From the NCBI RefSeq assembly GCF_036244895.1, contig NZ_BQKE01000002.1, forward strand, positions 930,001-994,000: DNA of 64,000 bases. Reading direction: 5' to 3'. This document shows, one piece after another, positions 17,901-26,600 of this stretch; position 1 is the stretch's first letter, and every line of letters starts with the position of its first letter. Both the position numbers and the translations under genes were made by a program. The notes below the pieces were generated by a model. It saw nothing but the letters and a program-made list of their open reading frames with translations, searched no databases and was not told the DNA's origin. This DNA is from Persicobacter diffluens. Lineage in GTDB: Bacteria; Bacteroidota; Bacteroidia; Cytophagales; Cyclobacteriaceae.

Positions 17901-20626
17901 AGTTTGCCATCACCGTTTTCATCCCAGTCCAGCCCGCTAACTTTAGGCAGAATTTCAACTTCAAATTTGATGAAATAAGGCCCGTAAACCGATGCCAGAT
18001 AGCTTTCCACTGCTGCTTTGGAAGGGGGAGTGGTATCATCCACCGGCTTGATATACAGCTTAATCGTCTTCGGCTCAAAAGGTAATACATTCACCTTGCC
18101 CAGCACCTGCTCCTGATTATCGATGGTTTGATAAGCTTCCCAGAGGGTCTTTTTGTTGTTCAGGGCGTAGAGTTCGGTGCCTTGGGGATCGCCCTCTTTG
18201 GCTCTGGCCGGGGCATCCACCGGTCGGAAATAAACCGTTTCGGTGGCATCTGTATCATATTTAATCTTTCCGTTTTGCCCTTTTTCAATGGCAATGAAGG
18301 GGTAAAGGATCAGGTCATCGCCACATTGCACGGCATCGAATACGTCATTATCGAAACCTCTGCCACCAGCATCAAATCCGGTGGATTCATGGGCGCTGAA
18401 AGTCAGGCTTTGTTCAGTGGCCCAATTTTCACATCCTTCGCGCAGGGCATCGTCATCGGCCAGCATATCGTAGCCCAGCCCAAAGATCTGCTGGAAGAGG
18501 TAGACGGAAGTACGCGCCTGATTGATGGCCGTCAATATACCGGCTTCTGCGGTTCCATCGGCCGCACGCCCATCCAGCATGTCCACCACCTGACTGGCCA
18601 TTTCCTCACATTTGGCCAGGGCCTCTTCTTCCGATAGTCCGGCATAATCACGCAAATTGATATCCGGTGCCTGCTTGCCATCCATTTTTGCCAAAAAGAC
18701 CAATACCGCCTCAGCAGCTGTCAAAGTACGCTCCGCCTCCTGCTGTCGTACCATTCCGGCCTCCGCCTGCATACAACGATTCACACCAGCAGTAAAAGCC
18801 AATAGCTCCTTACTGCCCTTGCCCATATAATCCTTGATGGCATCCATCACATTTCCCCGCGCCTGGCTTTCGGCATCTTTGGCGGCATTGAGCTTATCTT
18901 CCGCTGCCTTTTTATCTTCCTCCGCTTTAGCGATGGCCGCATTACGCTCGTCTTCGTCCTCTATTTTCTTGGCGTCCTTCAGGGCATCTTCGGCATCCTT
19001 CAGTTCCTCTTTCGCTTTATTTACTTCATCCTTGGCGGCCTGCAATTCCTCATCCGCTTTATGGGTGGCCTCATCTTTATCTTTGATATTATCTATAATT
19101 TCCGCAATGGCCTCAGCCTCCCGCAAAAAATCATCCAGCGCATCGACTCCCTTCATGATGGCATCCGCCAGCGCAGGATCAATCAAATTGCTGTCCATAC
19201 CGGTCACCAACACTTCCCCATGGATGAGTTTATAATCCGTATTCAGCTCAATATCATTAAAGGCCACCCCGAAGAATACCTTATTCAGGCTCTTGATCTG
19301 AATCATTCCCACCCCCGAATGGGTGCTGCCATTAAAACGCGCCTCGGTCACCGTAACCGTGAAATCCGCCGCCGTAAAGGTATCCCCCACCTGCAAGGCC
19401 GAAGCAAGCGGCTCACTATTTTCCCAATTGATAATCAGCTCACCCCCCTCACAGATATAAGGCTTTTCTTCCGCTTCCCCCGTAGTGGCAAAGACCGATG
19501 CCGACCATTCCCCCTCCTGGGCGCCGCATTTTCCACGCACCTGAAACTCATATTTCACCGCCGGCGACAATCGACGGATATTCCCACGCTCCATCAGGAA
19601 GGAATCATAAGTCCACTCCAAAACGGCCTGCCCTTCTTCCGCCACCGGACGATGACGCACTTCCCATTCCATATGTCCCTGCGTGCCCGTCCAGGCCAGC
19701 TCCACCCGCGAAGGGGTCACGGTTTCCACCATCAGATCCCCGCATTCCGTACAGGCCACCCCATATTGAAAAAGTCGCATCTCACTCCAGCCCTCATTCT
19801 TCAACAGTCCCAGCTCATCTTCATCATAAGCCTGCACCCGCCAGGCATACCAATTCCCCGGCATCAGCGGACTGTCCGCCGGCCCCAACTGATAGGCCGA
19901 TGCCATGATGTCCCATTCATCCACAATCGGTTGTGTAGTCGCAAATGCATCTCCGGCCGTCTGCCCTTCCCGCAAAATCTCCACGATCTGGAAGCGGTAG
20001 GTGACATTTTGCGGGCGGTTAGGCGAAGCCAAATGGCGGGGATTCCAGCTGAAAACCAGGTACTGAGGATCACGCGCCTCCACCAGCATTTGCTCCATCG
20101 GCAAAATCAATTGCGGAGGATCAGACTGCGTCAAAAAAGCCTGCTGCATGGGCGTATTGGAAATCAACCGCCCGGTATAATATTCCAACACCTGCAATGA
20201 AAAACGATACAATCCGTCCGGCAACTTCCCACCATTGGTCGTAATGCTGTTAATACTTCCGCGGGTAGTGTGTAAATTCGCTAAATCAAAATAAATACCG
20301 AGATTACTGCCATCGAGCATTTCCGGCTGTCCACCCATAATGTACAGGGGATCCGGTAAAAACTGCGGTGTGGTTTCCAGGGTGATTTTCCCGCTGAGTT
20401 CTTCCACCTTCACCTTAAAGCGTACTGGCAATTCCGGCTGATTCAAATCCTTCAGCCATACCTGTCCCTTGATCATCTGATTCCCCGGAGCGGCATAATC
20501 CGATAGCCGAATCCCATAAGGAGGGGTCAACACTAAATTGGCCTGCACCGGATAGTTCTGGGCAAACAACTCCCCAAATGGTGACAGGAGTAAAAAATAT
20601 AATAAGGTTAAGATTGATTTTTTCAT
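14996..20626 (-). CDS. Full-length polymorphic toxin T1: FN3-like, coiled coil, zincin-like protease, C-terminal nuclease
   Basis: A 1876-aa secreted protein and the only complete toxin copy here. Residues 1-22 are a signal peptide ending LFAQ. Two FN3-like regions follow (about 185-290 and 320-420), then a Lys/Glu/Ala-rich coiled coil (about 540-620) and a helical region. A zincin-like domain (about 900-1045) has HELGHGAFNLKH near 980 and Met-turn-like DNLMDY about 20 residues later. Residues 1045-1700 are specific to this copy. The end carries GTLDLVFEV and IIVEAKGG (EAK near 1785), the spacing of a PD-(D/E)XK nuclease core. The protease may release the C-terminal toxin (inference). There is no T9SS sorting domain, since the nuclease occupies the C-terminus. 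It lies 32 bp after a small secreted protein at the end of the large operon and is followed by its immunity gene. Confidence 0.8.
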   Translation of the reverse strand: MKKSILTLLYFLLLSPFGELFAQNYPVQANLVLTPPYGIRLSDYAAPGNQMIKGQVWLKDLNQPELPVRFKVKVEELSGKITLETTPQFLPDPLYIMGGQPEMLDGSNLGIYFDLANLHTTRGSINSITTNGGKLPDGLYRFSLQVLEYYTGRLISNTPMQQAFLTQSDPPQLILPMEQMLVEARDPQYLVFSWNPRHLASPNRPQNVTYRFQIVEILREGQTAGDAFATTQPIVDEWDIMASAYQLGPADSPLMPGNWYAWRVQAYDEDELGLLKNEGWSEMRLFQYGVACTECGDLMVETVTPSRVELAWTGTQGHMEWEVRHRPVAEEGQAVLEWTYDSFLMERGNIRRLSPAVKYEFQVRGKCGAQEGEWSASVFATTGEAEEKPYICEGGELIINWENSEPLASALQVGDTFTAADFTVTVTEARFNGSTHSGVGMIQIKSLNKVFFGVAFNDIELNTDYKLIHGEVLVTGMDSNLIDPALADAIMKGVDALDDFLREAEAIAEIIDNIKDKDEATHKADEELQAAKDEVNKAKEELKDAEDALKDAKKIEDEDERNAAIAKAEEDKKAAEDKLNAAKDAESQARGNVMDAIKDYMGKGSKELLAFTAGVNRCMQAEAGMVRQQEAERTLTAAEAVLVFLAKMDGKQAPDINLRDYAGLSEEEALAKCEEMASQVVDMLDGRAADGTAEAGILTAINQARTSVYLFQQIFGLGYDMLADDDALREGCENWATEQSLTFSAHESTGFDAGGRGFDNDVFDAVQCGDDLILYPFIAIEKGQNGKIKYDTDATETVYFRPVDAPARAKEGDPQGTELYALNNKKTLWEAYQTIDNQEQVLGKVNVLPFEPKTIKLYIKPVDDTTPPSKAAVESYLASVYGPYFIKFEVEILPKVSGLDWDENGDGKLASGDEEHGNLANYTSEQSKLIAAFKKVHNRGKDELVAFWAPTASKSGLAGFFPQGRAYGFLYAPDNSEQTYHTLAHELGHGAFNLKHPFQRFEGEVEAGTTDNLMDYSAPAKALYAYQWNLLHQPLKVLGIENEDGESEQEVQEDDQSIFTFIHKEFISLNEKTGAIAFLYFGFCDQPPVIQGNKVLRRELRDDSDDIYASELYSPEYPTLKFLLVQQKEGGVEISSHDPMPSNQLKESLLPVLSNLDLNDVNSKSLVVFKNKQIADGLNCTAYLSDQIAEWDFCKEDPTKQEYTYIFNAIYDCFGDLDAISGSSGLGDLRNAIAESLNTPLIDENGEYKETIKVSIKTADEAIEYLQSPHLADGLSEEISIDIDFNESDPTASKYVVKLSDNYRNYLKSLNPSLTDEILNEIEDFMSKYLAKAQINICKGGADCDSNPFNWLQIANLNLQSLVKTSNVSDAMWWKDKPASEGANLYHLVELKTNVWRPLAAGIVDGGVEEFTALPDALRMVMEFVAKPEELEALQAHVKKEGLGNIVASAIGRELRLATENESYGTYLGSKMVTQVATFICGVTGIMANVDFEKVVSSLKKLDSKPHLNQYIYQLRKAPQEMANQMEVFSKVVQKLGDDLSGLENIVANTKSLNVKHLFNDINSNIKIYDILKKRHELIPAWEELIVESTGSFNRKIRAGYVSITSQSNLEVYYLARRMLEGDAEYLGKLKGLFGKDAKVSRQMVLDQMATITDGQKLRDFINKFSKIEFPASLQEINIQIPSSLKEELATLINNRKARKEAWENAKKLAGDPPSAAEKAEITKHWNDFVSTSEKLGEESSRRIIKENYPNAKELVLDLGDKAKQGTLDLVFEVEEKGLKKFIIVEAKGGSASMGTISTASGVAQQGSRKYLDEILDKMYKKAFDNGKFEELEKIISLQDALVTGDSKGMLEYLYIRQGIDKAGELGVPEFSKFKL

Positions 20627-20658
20627 GGTATAGGTTGGTGCGCTGGGCCTAAAAATTG

Positions 20659-21105
20659 CTAATCTGTTATAGGACTAGGTTGATCCTCCGAAATTAATTC
20701 ACAAAAATATTTAATATATACGCGGGAGGTCATGGTCCCTCCCTCATGAGATAAACTTTGAAGATTTAATTCTACTGTTTCTGCTGTGGTAGCCTCCAAT
20801 AAATAATAATCTGTTTTATTTAATACCGTTACGGTTCCTCCACAATCCGTTTTGTCCCTCACCTCTTCATACTTATAGTTAATTCTTGGCGGACTATTAT
20901 AGACCCCTTTTATAGTAGTGCTTCCATTAGCAAATTTTGCCAGCCGATATGATATATCATGTATACAGGTTATTACCTCTCCATGAGTTTCATCATGGAT
21001 AGTAACCTCCACCGCATATTTCCCATTCTTTATGACAGCCTGTGCTACTGTTATTCTGGTGCAGGTGACAAACAATAAAAATAAGATTAAATATTTCATG
21101 TTCAT
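20659..21105 (-). CDS. Small secreted protein, paralog of the upstream gene
   Basis: About 148 aa from the ATG at 21105, which overlaps the preceding stop (ATGA); a second ATG at 21099 is also possible. It has a signal peptide (KYLILFLLFVTC, cleavage after VAQA) and a compact beta-rich body with a few cysteines (CIHD, TDCGG, KYFCELI). The layout matches the neighbour at 21102-21554: signal peptide, GKYAVE/GGYAIK, a cysteine pair mid-protein, and YIKYFC/YLEYYC near the end. Both are therefore probably a tandem duplication. The family is not recognised. Co-transcription just before the toxin suggests an accessory envelope role. Confidence 0.7.
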   Translation of the reverse strand: MNMKYLILFLLFVTCTRITVAQAVIKNGKYAVEVTIHDETHGEVITCIHDISYRLAKFANGSTTIKGVYNSPPRINYKYEEVRDKTDCGGTVTVLNKTDYYLLEATTAETVELNLQSLSHEGGTMTSRVYIKYFCELISEDQPSPITD

Positions 21106-21554
21106 TTTACAGGAAAAGGTTGTACTCCATCTGTCTTCACACAATAGTACTCCAAATAAATATAACTATCCCGATTCACTCCCAGCTCCGCTTTAGTAAT
21201 TGTACCAATCTCAATTTTCTTTTCTGAAGAAGTTAATTGCAATGGAATACTTTCACTGGTCGTCACCACAACTCGCTCTAAACAAGTACTCGGATCGTCA
21301 ATTACATAACAACGATTTTCCTTTACCACATAAGTAATATGTAATACAGGGGAGGAGGGGGAGGTAGCCTTCAGCTGGCTTGAACGATTAGAAAAATAGG
21401 CCGTCTCAAACCAAATATCCAGGGATGGGCTCTCACGTTTTCCTTTTTCTACTTTCAAAGTAGCCTTTATAGCGTATCCGCCTTCAACTAATTCTACCTG
21501 CCCAAAACAATTCGATGCCCAAAAAAGCATTCCTAACATAGCGATTACTCTCAT
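21102..21554 (-). CDS. Small secreted protein, paralog of the downstream gene
   Basis: A 150-aa protein with a signal peptide (MRVIAMLGMLFWASNCFGQ) and a beta-rich body. It has Cys residues in ENRCYVID, STCLERV and EYYCVK. The ATG overlaps the stop of the FN3 gene (ATGA at 21551-21554), and its own stop overlaps the next start, so translation is coupled across the three genes. No known family recognised. Shared pattern with the following gene suggests a duplicated periplasmic or surface component of the toxin operon. Confidence 0.7.
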   Translation of the reverse strand: MRVIAMLGMLFWASNCFGQVELVEGGYAIKATLKVEKGKRESPSLDIWFETAYFSNRSSQLKATSPSSPVLHITYVVKENRCYVIDDPSTCLERVVVTTSESIPLQLTSSEKKIEIGTITKAELGVNRDSYIYLEYYCVKTDGVQPFPVK

Positions 21555-23620
21555 AACCTCACCTCCTGACTAAATTTAGACACCTGCCCATCTTCATAAG
21601 CCAGGCGCACACGATATCTATATTTTTTATTATCCAAAACTTCAGCATCTAAAAACTCCTTCCCACTAATCCTTTTATAAAAACGGATAGGTTCATCCCC
21701 CTGCCCGCGGTAAACATCTACTTTAAAGTCACTCCCCAGGGGGCTTTTCCATTCCAAAAGGGCGCCCTCATTGTTGCGCTTGCCCTTAAAATCATGCACC
21801 CCTTTTTTGATCTTCTCCTCAAAGCGACTTACCCCCACGGGTCTGGAAGGGACGGACTCCAGCCCGCTGTCATCAATGGCAATCATCAGATAATAATAAG
21901 GCTCAAAATCATAAATGGTGCTGTCCAGAAAGAACTGTTCGTCCTCTACCGGCTCCAGGCTGGCGATCCACTCCCAGCGTTCGGTTTCACTAGCGGCTTT
22001 GCGGTATACCTGATAGGTGGCCACATCCTCACTGCCGGAGGGCTGCCAGTAAAAGGCAGGTCCGCGGGTATGGGACGCTCCTTTCACCATTACCGGCGGG
22101 CTTGGTGGAATCACATCCGGGCGATTAATCTCCAGGAGCTCCGAATAGTCCGAGGGGTTCCCCCGCTTATCCACCGCCAATAATTTATAGTAGACCTTTT
22201 TATTCAGTACCTTCACCGGCAGGCTATCGGTAAAATGAGTGGTAAAAATCTCCCTTTTGGTGGCCTGTACCCAGGTGCCATTGGGCTCATTAGCCCGGTA
22301 TACCCGATAGCCAAACAGGTCTTTTTCTTTATTGGGCGCCCACTGTACCTGCACCAGTCCGGTGGTGTCCATTTTTCCCGTCAGTGCCACTGGCGGAAGC
22401 GGCGGAATGCTGTCCATAGGCTGAATAAACTGGGTATAAGACCAGTTCTCCCGACCTGCCTTATCGACTGCGGCCAACTTATAATAATTGGAAGATTCAG
22501 GAGCGATATCGCGGAAGGAACCATCATGCACCGGCAGGTCGCCTCTTAATATTTTAAAGGGGCCCTGATCCGTTTCAGCGCGTGCCAGGCGCAGACTTTC
22601 CACCGCATAGGCTTCGTCAGGATTAATTTTCCAGGCAATTTCTACGGATCCATTGTCTTCATTTTCCCAAACGGCAATCTCCGGCGTAAAGCTCATCACC
22701 GGATAGGCTTCTACCTTCAGTGGATCAGAGTAAGGACCAGCAGCTCCGAAGGCATCCCGTCCGCGTACCCGATAATAAAAAGTTCCCTCATCGGTTCCAA
22801 GGGTATCGGGAAAGAGCATAATGCGGGAATGGTGATTTTCTGCCGGCTGTATGAAAGGCGTGTCCGTCAGGTCAAAATAAGCTTTACCGCCATCATCGGA
22901 TCGCTGCACTTCATAGGCCGTATAAAAGTCTTCCAGACTCTTCCAATCCCAGCTCACCTGTACCTTGCCTTCCAGGTAGGCCGCCCGGGCCTCAAAGGGC
23001 TGAGGCAATTCCACCACTTCCTCTGTGAATAATAATTGATAAGCTGCTTTGACCGGCTCCAGGCTGTCCGGCAATAGGGGAATTAATGAATATAAATACC
23101 TTTCACCCTGCTGAATTTGCTGGTCTTCATAATACAAGCCCATCAGTTCGGCTACCCGTATGGACTGATCCGCCGCCAAAAGCGCAAAGGCATAACGGTT
23201 TTCCTGCTCGCGTTGCTGATTTACAAAATGCGCCAACTGGTTCCCATTACCGGCCTCCAGATAAAAGCTTTCACCATACAGCGCCTGAACAGCCACCGGC
23301 AAGTTTTGATCCGTGGAGTCCTGAAGCCAGGCCGCTTCCCAGGCAGCAAGTGGGGCCGGCTTTTGCTGTTCCAGCACCACTTTTCTTTCCGGAATGCCCA
23401 ATAGCTGCCCGTTTCGAAAGGTGGTGGAGCGCTCCAGGCGATAACCATATTGATTGAGTAACTGCCAGCTGACCGGATCGGTAGGGGCCCAGCGCAACTG
23501 AATACTATGGGCATTTACTTTTCCTTTCAGGCGCAAGGCTCCCTGCGGAGGCTTCTGCCCGTACAGCAGGCCCGCCCCCAGCAGCATAATGGCCGAGAAT
23601 ATATTTAAAAATTTATTCAT
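21551..23620 (-). CDS. Secreted fibronectin type III repeat protein
   Basis: A 689-aa protein with a signal peptide (MNKFLNIFSAIMLLGAGLLYGQ) and about five or six FN3-type units. The signatures are YEVQRSDDGGKAYFDL, YYRVRGRDAFGAAGPYSDP, YYKLAAVDKAGRENWSY, GYRVYRANEPNGTW, YYKLLAVDKRGNPSDYSE and TYQVYRKAASETERW. No catalytic motif or T9SS sorting domain is visible. The ATG overlaps the stop of the 1561-aa gene (TAATG). FN3 arrays act as extracellular spacers or binding modules, and the toxin T1 itself begins with FN3-like units, so a structural role in the same surface assembly is plausible. Confidence 0.8.
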   Translation of the reverse strand: MNKFLNIFSAIMLLGAGLLYGQKPPQGALRLKGKVNAHSIQLRWAPTDPVSWQLLNQYGYRLERSTTFRNGQLLGIPERKVVLEQQKPAPLAAWEAAWLQDSTDQNLPVAVQALYGESFYLEAGNGNQLAHFVNQQREQENRYAFALLAADQSIRVAELMGLYYEDQQIQQGERYLYSLIPLLPDSLEPVKAAYQLLFTEEVVELPQPFEARAAYLEGKVQVSWDWKSLEDFYTAYEVQRSDDGGKAYFDLTDTPFIQPAENHHSRIMLFPDTLGTDEGTFYYRVRGRDAFGAAGPYSDPLKVEAYPVMSFTPEIAVWENEDNGSVEIAWKINPDEAYAVESLRLARAETDQGPFKILRGDLPVHDGSFRDIAPESSNYYKLAAVDKAGRENWSYTQFIQPMDSIPPLPPVALTGKMDTTGLVQVQWAPNKEKDLFGYRVYRANEPNGTWVQATKREIFTTHFTDSLPVKVLNKKVYYKLLAVDKRGNPSDYSELLEINRPDVIPPSPPVMVKGASHTRGPAFYWQPSGSEDVATYQVYRKAASETERWEWIASLEPVEDEQFFLDSTIYDFEPYYYLMIAIDDSGLESVPSRPVGVSRFEEKIKKGVHDFKGKRNNEGALLEWKSPLGSDFKVDVYRGQGDEPIRFYKRISGKEFLDAEVLDNKKYRYRVRLAYEDGQVSKFSQEVRL

Positions 23621-26600
23621 TACTGAATGATATTAGTCAATGGTAAACGATAGGTTGAGCTAGGGCTTGTGCTTCCCGGCAAATGGTAATGCATATTTAC
23701 ATGATATTTACCAATTTTCAAATCCGGTGCCTGTGCCGCAATCCGGATATTATCCGTCAAGGTTTTCGCTGCTCCTGAAAGATTTAGATTTCCCTGATCC
23801 GCCAGTCTTTCCAAATTGGTCTGGAAGTTCCGGAAATCCTTGGCAATCACCTGAGAAACATCATAATACAGCCTTCTGCTCTGATGCGGCATTAAATCTC
23901 CCTGCTCAATTTCCTCATCGGTCAATGTAATCAAGCCTTCCTCATTACTGCCCAGGAATACCGCATATTTAGGCTTCAGCCAGCCATATTCGCCCTGCTC
24001 ATCCCGCCAATCAAGTCGGGCACCATGCAAAGGATATTGATGATAGATCAGGTCATTGATATAGGTTTTGAAGAAATCGTCTCCAAAATCCACCTCCATG
24101 GTCAGCAAGGGTTCAAAAGCGGCTCCACCGGCAATTTCAAAGGCATCAATACCTTCCTGTGAGGAAGTTGGGATGCGCACATTGATTTGCGAGCGACCAC
24201 TGCCGGGCAACAATCCGGTATTCCCACTACCAATATTCAAGCCTTCCATCTTCGCCGTAAAAGTACGCCACTTACTGGTTCTGAACTGAGAACGGTAAAG
24301 GACCTTCTCTTCTTTGGCTTCCAGGGTCTGCTCTGCCGAGCGGGTGGTGGTGGTAATATAACCTCCCTGCTCACCGGCCGAACCGGCCCGGGCTGAATCC
24401 AGCTTCACATTGCTGTCCACATCCAGTGCCTGCTTAGGCATTTTTACCAATTCGAGCATATAAATTTTAGCGGCCTGCATTTCCTTTGGAATGCCCATTT
24501 TCACCATGGCCTCTGCATTATGATAGCTTACATCGGCCAAAGCCTCTGCGCCTGCCTGCGTTTTGAATCGCGCTTTCAACAACCAGTTTTGTGGATCATC
24601 CAGTTTGAATAAATAGTCCCAACCTTTTATTTTCATTTTCATATATCCCTGCTTACTTTCATCGATGAAGAAATTCATCTGACGCTCAATAGGATAACTG
24701 TAGGCTACATGCTGATGATCAATAAAATCCGGTCGTTCTCCGGAGGTAAATTCCACCGTCTTCGATAGTTTTTCTCCCTGAGCGGCATCTACCCACTTCC
24801 CATTCTTCTTTTCCTCAAAGGTGATGTCGACTGCAAATTTATAATTGGCCTTATCCTGCAACATGCTTTCGGACTGCAGCACCAGCGTGGTATTGTCTTC
24901 ATTCCAGATTTCCGTGCAAACTTCCCGTCCCCCTTTAGAAGAGGTCAGCATGGCCTCCTTCAGCCGCACCCGGTAAGTTTTCTTTTGATTATCGGTAGGA
25001 TCCAGCATGACCATCGGCTCATTGACCGGCACATTAAAGACTACCTGCGCCGGAGCAAATACATCCACGTCTTTGGTTTCAGCAGCAGGCGTCATGGAAG
25101 CAATAATCTCCATACCTCCCAGCGGGCTGCCACCTACAATCTGACATTCCTCCCCCAGCTGAAAGCCAAAGCTGCAACGCCCTTTAACAGCGCCTCCGAG
25201 TATGCTAAAATAGCCCCCCACTTCCCCATGCGCATAAATTGGATTTGGTCCTTTCAGCGATAAGATCGCCGCAAAACCGGCATCAATAATGGCAAATCGT
25301 CCTCGGATGAAGCCCATTTTCACCTGAATACCGATAGCCGCCTTGATATAAGCATAAACCTGTCCCTGCGCATACCAGCCATTCATCCCGATCTGTTTAC
25401 CGGTATTGGCACAGATCGCATTGGCCCCGTAATTGGCCAGCATCACATCAAAACCGAGACCGGCATAAATTTCAGCAAAAAATGGCCCCATGGAGGCATC
25501 TATGCCTACTTTCAGTCCCACGCCAAAAGCCACTCCTTTACCACCGGAAAGGGCATTTTCACTTCTTCCTCCCTCAGCGGAAGTGGGTGCTTCAGGTGTC
25601 CTTCCCAAAATTTGAGCGACCTCCCTGGGTGGTTCAAAACCGGAAGGCATATTGTCGCCCAGCATGAAATAGGTGGACGCCCGTGACCCCAGCATGCTCA
25701 GGTAAATGGGGTTTCGGGAAGTACCAATATGAATGTACCAGCTACCGGGCTCAAAGTGGATGACGGATACGCCTCCGCCCTGCAAAGGACCCGCGTTAAT
25801 ATTGATCAATAACTTGCCATGATAAGTGGCATTTTCAAAATCCATATCCAAAGACATAGAGGCGAAAATGGGGCTCTTGGCATCTACATAGCCACAATTG
25901 GCATCTAATCGCGGGTTAGTCGCATTGGAACCACCACCTACATCTGCAGCAGCCGTTTCCATTTTCCATTTATCCGCTTCCTCCGCCTTTTCGGAAAGCT
26001 CGTCCATATTTTTATTCAGGTCTCCCATGGTGCTGGGGGTCAGATTCCCCGCTCCCGCCATGATCCCTGCACAACCATATAAGCCTACTTTTTTCACGCC
26101 CCCTCCTTTAAAGAAGGACATTTCATAGGTGGATTCGGCATTAAAAGTATCCCCCTGAGCGTCGGAAATCACCACCATGGCTTTAAAGCCAAAGCCCACC
26201 TTAGCATTGGGGATATATAAGCCGCCGGTGGCAGATTTTGACACCCCCGCATATTCGGGACGGAAATCCACCCGCTCCATCCCATAGTAGAGTCCGCCAC
26301 CAAAACCTTTGAGGGCCAGCACTCCCCCCACTACTATTCCCGGACTGAAAGTGGCCAAAGCATCCGCATACCAGTAGTCCTGCTGATCCTTGGTGCCAAA
26401 CATCACCGTACAGGCCATGGAAACCCCCGAAGTGGTGGGCCCCAGTTTGGCATCAATCATCCCTTTGAAAACATCTCCATAAATCTCATCTCCTTTGGCG
26501 ATCATGATTTCGCCCTCCAGCTCAAAGAGCCCCTCCTTTCGGGCCTCCACAAAAATCCGATGGATTTTCATCTCCTTATATTTCCAGCCTTCGGCCTGCT

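Noticed and set aside
20659..21144. Start of the second small secreted protein at 21144
   Set aside because: That start places 13 extra residues before the signal peptide and lies well inside the previous gene; the ATG at 21105 overlaps the stop as in the neighbouring gene pairs.
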